From: Candidatus Heimdallarchaeota archaeon
GTDB lineage: Archaea; Asgardarchaeota; Heimdallarchaeia; Heimdallarchaeales; Heimdallarchaeaceae
DNA length: 17,810 nucleotides
Assembly: GCA_030603505.1 (NCBI GenBank)
Contig: JAUVXQ010000015.1
Location: 1-17,810 of the forward strand
Direction: 5' to 3'
Part shown: piece by piece, positions 1 through 7,310 of the stretch
Position numbering within the stretch: the stretch's first letter is position 1
Layout: every line of letters starts with the position of its first letter
Translations under genes and position numbers: made by a program
The notes under the pieces: generated by a model
Seen by the model: the letters and a program-made list of their open reading frames with translations, nothing else
What the model was told of the DNA's origin: nothing
Database searches by the model: none

Positions 1-495
1 AAAATAGTCAAAAAACTGAAAATGAAAGAGGAGAGTAAACCAACAAAAAGTCGATTAAAGGATAAGATAACAAAAGAGAATATTACAACTATAATGATAA
101 CAATATTAATCCTAATTGCTTCAATAGCTAATATTTACTCTGCTTCAGTCACTTATTGGCAAGAAAGAGATGAAATTGCACGAGCTTTAGCATATGTGGG
201 GCAACAAGAAGATTCTGTAGGTGTCATTGTTCTAGAGCCTTGGTATCATGGCAAAATGTACAGCTATTTGCACAAAAATATCTCACTTGAAACACTTCCT
301 TTTATACATCAAAATACAAAATGGGTAAATTTGAGAGTGTTAATCACTGTTAAATATGAAATATATAATTATGTGATTTCAACTTCACTTGATACTGTGA
401 ATTCTACACAGATTAACGATATTCTTCTACCTTATGATTACAGTATTGTCCATGAAATCGATACAAGAGCAGTAATTTACAAATATACAGGTTGA
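1..495 (+). CDS. C-terminal part of a membrane glycosyltransferase-like protein (5' end outside window)
   Basis: The frame is open back to base 1, and the first in-frame ATG (position 22) lies inside a Lys-rich loop, so this is most likely the end of a longer gene rather than a 157-residue protein. After the basic loop comes one hydrophobic helix (about residues 23-43 counted from that ATG), then a soluble tail of about 110 residues. The tail begins with a segment like ERDEIARALAYVG and contains YSYLHKN. Short tails of this kind after the last helix, with a (G)Y-x-YLHKN-like stretch, are familiar to me from GT-C mannosyltransferase-like membrane enzymes (Alg9/PMT-type). Those use lipid-linked sugars on the outer face of the membrane. 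The family call rests on this resemblance only and is an inference; another multi-pass membrane protein is possible. Stop is TGA. Confidence 0.4.
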   Translation, partial: KIVKKLKMKEESKPTKSRLKDKITKENITTIMITILILIASIANIYSASVTYWQERDEIARALAYVGQQEDSVGVIVLEPWYHGKMYSYLHKNISLETLPFIHQNTKWVNLRVLITVKYEIYNYVISTSLDTVNSTQINDILLPYDYSIVHEIDTRAVIYKYTG

Positions 496-595
496 ATTTT
501 AAAAACTGCGTTTCATAGAAACAAGAGTTATTTTTTTTGAAATGAGATAAAATTAATAAGTGTAGAAGACAAAAAAAAATAGATAAGTATTAGAG

Positions 596-1009
596 TTGAA
601 TTTTTTGCCAGATATAACAGATTTAGATAAATCCAAAATTAGGCTTATAGCAAAAAATTATGTTATGGGATTATGGTCTGTTATTTTTTCAGAGGGATTT
701 TTGGCATACAAGGAGACTTTTAATTCACTATACAAACGATCAGCAAAATGGAAGTTCTGTTTGAAATGTGGCAAAATAGGACTTGCTGAGGAGCTCAAAG
801 AGGGTAAGCATCAATGTGTCCTTAAAAAAAGCGTTGTACCTGTGTTGGTTACAACTTCATGGTTCAAGCTTAGAGGATTCTTTCTAACTCAAAAATATGC
901 TCTGATGCTAAAAGGGATAGGAGCAAAGTCTATTTTGGATAGGATGTATAGTCTAGCAGAAACCATCAGACTTCAAACGAAAGTAGAGGAAGAAGAAAAT
1001 ATACTGTAA
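596..1009 (+). CDS. hypothetical protein with a possible CCHC zinc site
   Basis: 137 codons from a TTG start, the first possible start after an in-frame TAA at 584; an ATG at 665 (residue 24) is the alternative and would lose little. I do not recognise the family. A Cys/His cluster in the middle, C55-x2-C58-x13-H72-x-C74, has the spacing of a small zinc-binding knuckle. The segment around it is Lys-rich and the C-terminus is acidic (EEEEN). The N-terminal third carries aromatic and hydrophobic residues (GLWSVIF) but no clear membrane helix. It sits 100 nt after the preceding gene on the same strand and converges with the racemase gene, so it may be the last gene of an upstream unit. No good ribosome site is visible before either start, so the start is uncertain. 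Confidence 0.5.
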   Translation: MNFLPDITDLDKSKIRLIAKNYVMGLWSVIFSEGFLAYKETFNSLYKRSAKWKFCLKCGKIGLAEELKEGKHQCVLKKSVVPVLVTTSWFKLRGFFLTQKYALMLKGIGAKSILDRMYSLAETIRLQTKVEEEENIL

Positions 1010-1051
1010 GAAAGATCTAATAGGGCGAGATAGATAGATAATTTCTTTTTC

Positions 1052-1741
1052 TTATTTTGTTGCTTTCTTCAAAACTGCTAAAGCGTGTATTGTTGTAGTG
1101 TCAAAGACTGGAATATTACAATCTTCTTGTTTTATGAGTAAGGGAATCTCTGTGCAACCTAATATCACTCCTTCTGCACCTTCAGCTTGTAATCTATTAA
1201 TCACTTCTAGATATCTTTTTCTTGATTCTTCTTTTAGAATGTGGTGTGTTAATTCTTCCCAGATAACCTTGTTAATGTATTCTTGATCTCTTTCTGATGG
1301 GGCTATGATTTCTAAATCATATTTAGTAAATGCTAGAGGATAAAAATCATCTCGCATAGTAAAGATAGTTCCTAACAATCCAACCCTTTTCAGTTTTTTT
1401 TTCTTTATAGTTTCTGCAGTTGCATCCATGATACTAATAATGGGGGTTTTGATTACATTAGTTAGTTGGTCGTATATCTTATGAATTGTATTTGTAGCAA
1501 TAATTATTATACCAGCCCCTGCTTTTTCAAGATTTCTCACTGATGATAGTATAGTAGAATAAACCTCACCCCAATTATTGTTTGCCATCAAATTTCTGAC
1601 TATTTCAAGATTAAGACTGTCAATGACTAATAATGGAGATGAAGCTCCTCCCATTTGTTTATTATACTCTCTGATAAGTATTTTATAATATTCAATAGTT
1701 GATTCAGCACTTAATCCGCCAACTATGCCTATTTTTTTCAT
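1052..1741 (-). CDS. aspartate/glutamate racemase family protein (YgeA/RacX type)
   Basis: A 229-residue cofactor-independent amino-acid racemase; family members run about 225-240 residues, so it is complete. The N-terminus MKKIGIVGGL followed by ES/T is the usual Asp/Glu racemase opening. The two active-site segments are ATNTIHK (residues 82-88) and GCTEIPLL (195-202), and the C-terminal FDTTTIHA block is also typical. Most members have a cysteine in both segments; here the first position is Thr83 and only Cys196 remains. As I recall, E. coli YgeA, which acts on L-Asp and L-Glu, also uses a Thr/Cys pair at nearly the same positions, so the change is probably not inactivating. Likely product is cytoplasmic D-Asp or D-Glu. 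It is divergent from the DEAD-box helicase gene across about 190 nt and has no metabolic partner in the window. Confidence 0.85.
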   Translation of the reverse strand: MKKIGIVGGLSAESTIEYYKILIREYNKQMGGASSPLLVIDSLNLEIVRNLMANNNWGEVYSTILSSVRNLEKAGAGIIIIATNTIHKIYDQLTNVIKTPIISIMDATAETIKKKKLKRVGLLGTIFTMRDDFYPLAFTKYDLEIIAPSERDQEYINKVIWEELTHHILKEESRKRYLEVINRLQAEGAEGVILGCTEIPLLIKQEDCNIPVFDTTTIHALAVLKKATK

Positions 1742-1851
1742 TTGTTCTCAATCTTACTGTTGTTGCCCATTAAAGTAATTTGTGTTAAATATGAAGTCTT
1801 TTAAAGTACTGGGACTAAAAAGGTTTAGAGTTGGGGAAGATTAGTAGATAA

Positions 1852-1863
1852 TCGTTTAAACGA
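1852..1863. promoter_or_regulatory. 12-bp perfect palindrome between divergent genes
   Basis: TCGTTTAAACGA is its own reverse complement. It lies in the gap between the racemase and helicase starts, about 100 nt upstream of the helicase ATG and about 110 nt from the racemase ATG. A dimeric repressor or activator could bind here and act on one or both promoters. No second copy was noticed in the window; function is inferred from symmetry and position only. Confidence 0.3.
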
Positions 1864-1929
1864 CCTAGTTTTTTTTCAACTTATTGATAAATATTAATAC
1901 AAAAAGCTTAGAATCATATATTTGAGGAA

Positions 1930-1983
1930 ATGAAATCTGATTTTACAGTAAAACTAAATATAGATGATATTAATGAAATTTGA
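1930..1983 (+). CDS. possible 17-residue leader ORF overlapping the helicase start
   Basis: An ATG at 1930, preceded by GAGG only two bases away, opens a 17-codon frame (MKSDFTVKLNIDDINEI) that stops with TGA at 1981-1983, after the helicase has already started in another frame (ATG at 1964 or 1973). The overlap would let ribosomes ending the leader restart on the helicase. Only this one sequence is available, so it could equally be chance in an AT-rich leader. The GAGG-to-ATG spacing is shorter than usual. Confidence 0.25.
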   Translation: MKSDFTVKLNIDDINEI

Positions 1984-3250
1984 AGATTTTAATTTAACAA
2001 GCGAGACTATGGATGCTTTAAAAGGTATGGGGATGCATACCCCTACCGATATACAGCAACGAGCGATTCCAGAGATTCTTGAGAAAGAAAAAACACACAT
2101 TTTAGCTCAAGCTAGAACTGGAACTGGAAAAACCTTAGCTTATTCGATTCCAATCGCTGAAAAGCTCGATCCTTCCTTACGTTCTGTTCAATCAGTTATC
2201 TTAGTGCCTACTAGAGAGCTATGCAAACAAGTTTATGGAGTAATTTCTGAATTAACTAAATATAGACGCTTGAAAGCTGTCGAAGTTTACGGTGGCGTTT
2301 CTATTAACAGGCAAATAAGCATAATTCGCTCTGGCGCTCAAATTGTAATTGCCACTCCTGGGAGACTCATCGACTTATACGAGAGAAGAGCCCTAAATTT
2401 TAAAAACGTAAAAATTGTAGTTTTAGACGAAGCAGATAGGATGTTGGATATGGGATTCCTTCCTGATGTTGAGTTTATCCTGTTTAAAGCAATGAAAGAA
2501 ATTTTCCCAACGCTTCTACTATTTTCTGCTACAATGCTTAAAGAAATTAAAGATATAGCAGTTGATTTTAGTTGGGGACAAGAATTGTTGGAAATCAACG
2601 TTAGTCACGATAATCTTACGGTTACAAGCTGCAAGCAATATTACTATAAAGTGGCTAATTCCAAAGAAAAGTATAATAAATTTGTTAAAATTCTTATCAG
2701 AGAAAACCCAACATCTTGCATAATATTCGTTAATACAAAGAGGTGGGGAGCAAATCTAAAAAGGCGACTTATAAAAGATAAACGAATTAGGTTAAGACTT
2801 GATACATTACAAGGTGATATGACACAAAAACAAAGAGAAATAGTTATGAGGGACTTTAGAAGCAAAAAGATAAATTGCTTAATAGCTACAAATGTGGCAG
2901 CAAGAGGATTAGATATACCTCATGTAACACATATTTTCAATTATGATTTGCCAGAAGGGGATCCAGAAGTATATGTGCATAGAATCGGTAGGACAAGTCG
3001 CATGGAAGGAAAAGGGCGAGCTATTTCGCTAGTAGAAAGCGACCAAATGCCATTAATCCGTAAAATAGAACTTTTCATGGATAGAGATATAGAACAAATG
3101 TATCTGTCTCAACATGAAAGAAATGAAGATAGAAGTCAAAATAGATATAGTCAAAGATATGGTAGAGAGGAAAGGTTTGAAGAGACCGAAAAACATGAAG
3201 ATGAGGTACCTGAAGCTATAGCTGATGTATCTGTGTATTCAAGAAAATAA
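1964..3250 (+). CDS. DEAD-box ATP-dependent RNA helicase
   Basis: A 428-residue cytoplasmic RNA helicase with all family motifs in order: Q motif (FxxF at 6-10 with TDIQQRAIP at 28-36), Walker A ARTGTGKT (50-57), PTREL (82-86), TPGR (131-134), DEAD (155-158), SAT (188-190), IIFVNTKR (253-260), ATNVAARGLDIP (308-319) and HRIGRTSR (339-346). Motif VI has Ser where Gly is usual, a mild change. After the RecA-like core comes a roughly 45-residue charged tail rich in Arg, Glu and Gln, which could add unspecific RNA contacts. Such helicases remodel rRNA and mRNA structure and are often cold-induced. Start: ATG 1964 gives MILMKFEDF; ATG 1973 (MKFEDF) is equally good and matches common family N-termini. 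It stands alone on its strand, with a leader ORF and palindrome upstream and a T8 run just after the stop. Confidence 0.95.
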   Translation: MILMKFEDFNLTSETMDALKGMGMHTPTDIQQRAIPEILEKEKTHILAQARTGTGKTLAYSIPIAEKLDPSLRSVQSVILVPTRELCKQVYGVISELTKYRRLKAVEVYGGVSINRQISIIRSGAQIVIATPGRLIDLYERRALNFKNVKIVVLDEADRMLDMGFLPDVEFILFKAMKEIFPTLLLFSATMLKEIKDIAVDFSWGQELLEINVSHDNLTVTSCKQYYYKVANSKEKYNKFVKILIRENPTSCIIFVNTKRWGANLKRRLIKDKRIRLRLDTLQGDMTQKQREIVMRDFRSKKINCLIATNVAARGLDIPHVTHIFNYDLPEGDPEVYVHRIGRTSRMEGKGRAISLVESDQMPLIRKIELFMDRDIEQMYLSQHERNEDRSQNRYSQRYGREERFEETEKHEDEVPEAIADVSVYSRK

Positions 3251-3275
3251 TCTTTTCTTTTCTTGATAATTTTTC

Positions 3276-3283
3276 TTTTTTTT
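3276..3283 (+). terminator. oligo-T terminator after the helicase gene
   Basis: A T8 run inside a longer pyrimidine-rich stretch begins about 25 nt after the helicase TAA and has no stable hairpin before it. Archaeal RNA polymerase can stop at oligo-T on the non-template strand alone, so this is the likely 3' end. Confidence 0.45.
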
Positions 3284-3436
3284 CCATTTTGAGTTTAAAC
3301 AGATATTCGTAATTGTACTTTTTGAATCCCATGCTATTATATTTACTAAAAAGAGAGAAATTTAACTCTTGGCTACCAAACTTTTTTTTATTAGTCACTC
3401 TTGGACTATAATAGACACTTCTAAAGGCGAGATAAA

Positions 3437-4102
3437 ATGAAATTTAGTAATTTTTTCAGAAAGGATGCAGAAGAAGAAATCCATCAAAAAATGAGCCAAC
3501 ATTTATCGAAAATACAACTCGCAACACAATCATTGATTAAAGCAGTGGAAGTGTGGCGAGAGAGTGATGTAGCTAAGTTAGATTTTGAAACTGGAAATAT
3601 TTCTGCTGAGGAACATGCAGCTGATCAAATTCTAGCTGATATTTGGTTGGAATTAACAAAGGGTAGTCTGAAATCTAAATTAAGGTCTAACATCTTAACA
3701 TTTGTTAAACGCGCAGATGAGGTTGCTGGACATGCCAAAAGAGCGAGTAGTAATTTCTTAATATTGCATAAATTAAAACTTCCTGACCATATTTTTGAAG
3801 AAATCCATAAGGCTTGTGAATTAGTAGATATGTGTGCTAAAAAACTAATAGAGGCACTATCTATCTATAGGAAAGATATTAGACGAACAGTCGATTTAAC
3901 TACAGAAATCAGTTTTATCGAACATCAAGTAGATGGATTATATTCCAAATTAAAGAACCACTATTTTGATTTCAGTGATTTAACAGATAATTTTGCCACT
4001 CTTGTCATATTTGATCATGCAATTCGGGAAATTGAGGGTGCTGCCAATGCAGCTGAAGATGCCTCCGATGCGCTACGTTCGATTGTAATTAGTGAAATTT
4101 AA
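3437..4102 (+). CDS. DUF47/PhoU-like protein, partner of PiT phosphate permease
   Basis: A 221-residue all-helical soluble protein of the DUF47 family (PhoU_div, YkaA-like). Length and N-terminus (MKFSNFFRKDAEEEI) fit the family. Charged helices repeat along the protein, with acidic stretches such as HEIHKACELVD-like and ISFIEHQVDGLYSKL-like segments and a C-terminal REIEGAANAAEDASDALR block. DUF47 proteins are related to PhoU and are commonly encoded beside PiT permeases, where they are thought to modulate phosphate uptake; this gene is 71 nt ahead of the permease start on the same strand. Start ATG 3437 is preceded by GGCGAG at a spacing of six bases, a fair ribosome site. The exact regulatory role is inferred from the family. 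Confidence 0.88.
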   Translation: MKFSNFFRKDAEEEIHQKMSQHLSKIQLATQSLIKAVEVWRESDVAKLDFETGNISAEEHAADQILADIWLELTKGSLKSKLRSNILTFVKRADEVAGHAKRASSNFLILHKLKLPDHIFEEIHKACELVDMCAKKLIEALSIYRKDIRRTVDLTTEISFIEHQVDGLYSKLKNHYFDFSDLTDNFATLVIFDHAIREIEGAANAAEDASDALRSIVISEI

Positions 4103-4173
4103 TATCTGAAGTAAAAAAATGAAGCCATGATATAACTGGAAGAATGAAAAGGAAAGTTAAAAGAGGTATTGTG

Positions 4174-5169
4174 ATGGCAGATCTAATACTAATTATAATG
4201 GTGATTGCAGCGATTGTTCTTTCATTTGCTATAGGGACAAACGATGAAACCTTTGCTCCTGTTGTAGGAGTGAAACGTCTTTCAGTTAAAACCGCAGTAA
4301 TATTAGGTGCGGTTGTCGCTGTTGTTGGTTCGTTTGTTCTTGCTCCAAACGTTAGTGATACATTAAACAATGATGTTTCAACACTTCGGATTTCTGCAGA
4401 ACCTCTTCTCATATTCGCACTTTTCGCATCTATGGCTGTATGTCTGATTTTGGCATCAGTTTTTGGACTTCCTATTTCTTCAACAGAGGCTATGATTGGA
4501 TCTATTATAGGACTTACACTAATAAGTTATGAAAAAATAATCTGGAGCTGGGATGGAATGGGTCACATTTTTTTCACTTGGATTTTTTCGCCCATTCTTG
4601 GATTTGTTAGCTCTTTATTCTTGATGAAGCTAACTCATAAAATTCTTTCAAAACGCATTAAAGGATTCAGAAATCTAGAAACCTCTAATGCAATTTCAGG
4701 GTCATTTCTACTAATAATGGTTGTTGTAGCAGGTTTTTCACGGGCAGGAAATGATATTAGCAATGCTATCGCACCAATTTACCCTTTGTTTCAAGAATCG
4801 GGTTCATCAATTTTCTATCAAAGACTTCCTATGTTAATTGGTGGAACAGGATTAGGATTAGGATTAATTATAATAGGATGGAGAGTGCTGAAAAACCTTG
4901 GAAATAATGTGGTTGAATTAACACCAGAATCAGCTCTTATAGTGCAAACAACTTCTGCAATAATTACTCTAGTTGCAACCATTCTAGGAATTCCTGTTTC
5001 CGGAACAATGATTTTGGTAGCAAGTTTCATAGGAGCTGGCTATGGAAGTAAAAAACCTGTGAATCTTAAGTCTGTTAGAGTAATCACGTTATTCATTTTC
5101 TTAACACCTATTTTCAGTGGTGTATGCGCTATCGGTTTTTATTACATCTTAAGGGGAGTGTTCACCTGA
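4174..5169 (+). CDS. pit: PiT-family inorganic phosphate permease
   Basis: A membrane transporter of about 331 residues with roughly 9-10 helices that imports inorganic phosphate with a cation. Both halves carry the PiT signature: GTNDETFAPVVG at 21-32 and AGNDISNAIAP at 191-201. Each is followed by a re-entrant-loop-like segment, GLPISSTEAMIG (98-109) and GIPVSGTMILVAS (272-284), which shows the inverted internal repeat of the family. The first signature has GTND-E where GAND-A is usual. I prefer ATG 4174 because AGAGGT lies six bases ahead and it places helix 1 right at the N-terminus; ATG 4144 adds ten mostly basic residues and has a weaker site. It follows a DUF47 gene, and its TGA overlaps the ATG of the next gene, so the three are probably one transcript for phosphate uptake. 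Confidence 0.93.
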   Translation: MADLILIIMVIAAIVLSFAIGTNDETFAPVVGVKRLSVKTAVILGAVVAVVGSFVLAPNVSDTLNNDVSTLRISAEPLLIFALFASMAVCLILASVFGLPISSTEAMIGSIIGLTLISYEKIIWSWDGMGHIFFTWIFSPILGFVSSLFLMKLTHKILSKRIKGFRNLETSNAISGSFLLIMVVVAGFSRAGNDISNAIAPIYPLFQESGSSIFYQRLPMLIGGTGLGLGLIIIGWRVLKNLGNNVVELTPESALIVQTTSAIITLVATILGIPVSGTMILVASFIGAGYGSKKPVNLKSVRVITLFIFLTPIFSGVCAIGFYYILRGVFT

Positions 5170-5816
5170 TGTTCAACGAATTATTTGGGAGAAGAGCTAT
5201 TGATAAAAAAATAGAGAAAAAATTAGTTAAATTATCTCTTATTCCCTCCAAGTATTTTGAAGCTCTCTATATTGAACGAAGCACAGATATACCAAGTCAC
5301 TTATTAGATCTTTGTGAAAGCGAAGAAGGAGAGTTAAGAGGAGAACTGCTTGTTTTGCAAAAGCAAGGAATTGTTGATACTAAAATTGAGGTTGAAAAGT
5401 TTGGATTATTTGAAAGAATAATCGATGCTAATTCAGTGATGAAAGTGGTACGGTTACTAATGACAGAATACAAAGACCAAATACAAAAAGAAGTGTATAA
5501 AGAACTAGTTAAAATTTTAAAAAACGTTTCTGAGCTTGGGAGAGTAATGTATCAAACAGTTGATGGTCTATATAGAAACTATGATGAAGCAATAGCGAAT
5601 GTTAGGGAATTAACAGTATCTAGCAAAAAGATAATCGCTAATCTTACCAAATTTAAGTTTTATAATGGAGAAGAGGTTGCAAAATTTGATTTAGAGGATC
5701 CAAAAGTGCAGATTGGAACAGCAATTAGAGAAAGTGTTCAATCAATGTTGACTGTAGGAGAAAAAATACTTTACATTATCGAAATATTTAGCTTCGACCA
5801 TAGAGATATGCTTTGA
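5169..5816 (+). CDS. helical protein coupled to PiT permease, probably a second PhoU/DUF47-like subunit
   Basis: 215 codons from the ATG that overlaps the permease stop (TGATG), with AAGGGGAG about ten bases ahead; a start upstream at 5124 would run far into the permease gene and is less likely. The protein has no signal peptide or membrane helix. It reads as long amphipathic helices: a basic opening (GRRAIDKKIEKKLVKL), a middle with regular Val/Leu spacing, and a C-terminal block DPKVQIGTAIRESVQSML then GEKILYIIEIF. Size, helical make-up and operon position resemble a PhoU-type regulator, but I cannot point to a diagnostic motif, so this is inference from context. Overlapping stop and start codons suggest translation is coupled and that the product works in fixed ratio with the transporter. 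Confidence 0.6.
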   Translation: MFNELFGRRAIDKKIEKKLVKLSLIPSKYFEALYIERSTDIPSHLLDLCESEEGELRGELLVLQKQGIVDTKIEVEKFGLFERIIDANSVMKVVRLLMTEYKDQIQKEVYKELVKILKNVSELGRVMYQTVDGLYRNYDEAIANVRELTVSSKKIIANLTKFKFYNGEEVAKFDLEDPKVQIGTAIRESVQSMLTVGEKILYIIEIFSFDHRDML

Positions 5817-5832
5817 ATTGGATTCACTTACC

Positions 5833-5930
5833 TTTATATACAATACCTAGCCTCTGCACTCCGAGAACTTATGGAAAAGATAGATGCTTCGTTATATTAT
5901 CAAGGATCTGAAATATGTAGAAGCAATTGA
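5833..5930 (+). other. TATA box followed by a 19-codon ORF; possible small transcript
   Basis: TTTATATA at 5833-5840 is a good archaeal TATA element. About 30 nt on, an ATG at 5871 opens MEKIDASLYYQGSEICRSN, ending with TGA at 5928-5930, so it would be nearly leaderless. It lies between the phosphate operon and the convergent Lrp gene. There is no second copy and no family match, so it may be a tiny protein, a small RNA or chance. Confidence 0.25.
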
Positions 5931-5940
5931 AACAAGATTT

Positions 5941-6585
5941 TCAAGTATAAATTGATTTATTCAGTTGTTTTTTTGTTTTTTTTTGTTTTTCAATTATTAA
6001 TGGACCATTGTAGTATTCTGTTCCTGGACATCCCGTGCAATGTTCCTTTTTGTAAGAATCACAATCAGTACAATTAGCTTTACATGGTGTTTCATCTTCT
6101 TCAGAAAGAACTGGAAACTCAATCGGAAAAAAAGGTGGTTTTACTTCCTCGCCTAGGATTAAAATAAGGCGTTCACTAAACTGGATTTGTTCATTGTAAA
6201 AACAATGTCCTCTAGTTAAACTTTCAAGAATTGATCTATTTTCAGCATATGCCAGGATAAAAACATCGTAATTTCCAATTAACGAGCCAACTTGAATAAC
6301 TCTGGGACAACAGCTGTATAAGTTTATTATTTTTGAATGATCTTCATCTCTCAAAGTTGAATATAAAATTAAAACAACTTCAAAACCTAGTTTTTTTACG
6401 TTCATTTCTGCTACAATGCGCAAATATTTCTGGTTATGCATCTCTGTTAATCTATTTTGAACAGTATTATGTGACGAGACACCAATTTCTTTTGCTAAAT
6501 CAACTAAACTCATCCTGCCATCTCTCTGCAAAAGGGCTGCTAGGTATAAAGATATATTATCTAGAGGTAGATCAGAAGATCCCAT
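5941..6585 (-). CDS. Lrp/AsnC-family transcription regulator with a C-terminal cysteine cluster
   Basis: 214 residues in three parts. Residues 8-60 form the N-terminal helix-turn-helix (SLVDLAKEIGVSSHNTVQNR is the recognition core). Residues 64-147 form the alpha/beta ligand-binding RAM domain, with the usual G-x2-G-x-YD-like turn (GSLIGNYDVFILA at 100-112). Residues 165-195 form an extra cysteine cluster, C168-x3-C172-x2-C175-x7-C183-x2-C186, followed by PGTEYYNG. The first two parts define Lrp/AsnC proteins, which bind DNA as dimers or larger rings. The tail is not in the core family and looks like a metal or Fe-S site, so it could sense metal or redox state. The last 15 residues are Lys-rich. 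There is no ribosome site before ATG 6585, but a TATA box lies about 25 nt upstream, so the mRNA is probably leaderless. The DoxX gene upstream is on the same strand. Confidence 0.88.
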   Translation of the reverse strand: MGSSDLPLDNISLYLAALLQRDGRMSLVDLAKEIGVSSHNTVQNRLTEMHNQKYLRIVAEMNVKKLGFEVVLILYSTLRDEDHSKIINLYSCCPRVIQVGSLIGNYDVFILAYAENRSILESLTRGHCFYNEQIQFSERLILILGEEVKPPFFPIEFPVLSEEDETPCKANCTDCDSYKKEHCTGCPGTEYYNGPLIIEKQKKTKKQLNKSIYT

Positions 6586-6603
6586 ATCAACACATAAAAA
6601 TAA

Positions 6604-6615
6604 GATATATATATC
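6604..6615 (-). promoter_or_regulatory. TATA box and 12-bp palindrome of the Lrp gene
   Basis: GATATATATATC is a perfect palindrome centred about 25 nt before the Lrp-family start codon, the distance expected between a TATA box and the first transcribed base. The transcript would thus begin at or near the ATG. Because Lrp proteins often bind AT-rich palindromes and repress themselves, a bound dimer here would block TBP. The TATA role is well supported by position; autoregulation is inference. Confidence 0.5.
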
Positions 6616-6686
6616 AATTTCTTACTTTTGAGAAAATTCCAAATTTAAGTAAAAAAATTGTAGGGATTAGCTACAATTAAATCAAT

Positions 6687-7217
6687 TTATTTTTTGTTTA
6701 GCTTTTCAAAGCCAAACCAATCAATAAGTGGTCTTCTGAGTTTTGGAACATAATTCACTATCAACAAATCCAAACTTAAATTCTTGATTCCAGGACTAAG
6801 AAGAATGATAAAGCCTAAAGCTGCCATTATCCAATTTAATGATAGGGTTGAAGGACCTGTCCATGCTGCAGCAAAGAAGAAGCTAATATTTAGGAAGATG
6901 CTCACAATAGCGCTTAGGTTGACAAATATACCTATTATCAACCCAATACCGATTAAGAGCTCTCCTATAGATACGAGCCAAGCAAAAACTGTAGCGTTTG
7001 GGATAAAAGTACTGTCGATTAGGTTGACAAACCAGGCATTAGGGTTACCACTAGCAAAGTAGCCTAAAGTTCCTGCCATTCCAGTGACATATTCCGGATC
7101 GATTATTTTTTCGAGTCCTGCTATAAACCATTCGACACCAATAATGAGTCTTAGGAAAACAAGCCAGACTGAAGTATCTTGACTCTTCCAAATATTTTTG
7201 ATGAAATCTTTAACCAA
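6687..7217 (-). CDS. DoxX-like integral membrane protein
   Basis: 176 residues with four hydrophobic helices (about 16-35, 77-97, 100-117 and 125-142). The features GVEWFIAGLEKI at 27-38 and IGELLIGIGLIIGIF at 84-98 are the usual DoxX/DoxD signature. DoxX-type proteins include the small subunit of thiosulfate:quinone oxidoreductase in Acidianus and many proteins of unknown role linked to redox or thiol stress. Nothing here fixes the substrate, and there is no DoxA-like partner. Start ATG 7217 is preceded, about 30 nt away, by an AT-rich TATA-like element (TTTAAAAAATA) with no strong ribosome site, so the leader is short. The Lrp-family gene follows 101 nt downstream on the same strand and has its own promoter. 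Confidence 0.85.
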   Translation of the reverse strand: MVKDFIKNIWKSQDTSVWLVFLRLIIGVEWFIAGLEKIIDPEYVTGMAGTLGYFASGNPNAWFVNLIDSTFIPNATVFAWLVSIGELLIGIGLIIGIFVNLSAIVSIFLNISFFFAAAWTGPSTLSLNWIMAALGFIILLSPGIKNLSLDLLIVNYVPKLRRPLIDWFGFEKLNKK

Positions 7218-7310
7218 ATGTAATCACTAATCATGCAAGACAAAAGTATTTTTTAAACATTTAGCAAATAATTAGTTAATAATTGCCACATTGTCAACAT
7301 AATAAATATA

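Noticed and set aside
3216..3398. 60-codon minus-strand frame after the DEAD-box helicase
   Set aside because: It overlaps the helicase 3' end and its oligo-T stretch; the Lys/Glu-rich product is just the complement of pyrimidine-rich DNA, with no ribosome site.
4089..4412. 107-codon minus-strand frame across the permease start
   Set aside because: Shadow of the DUF47 and PiT genes, both strongly identified on the plus strand; the product is Thr/Ala/Ile-rich without family features.
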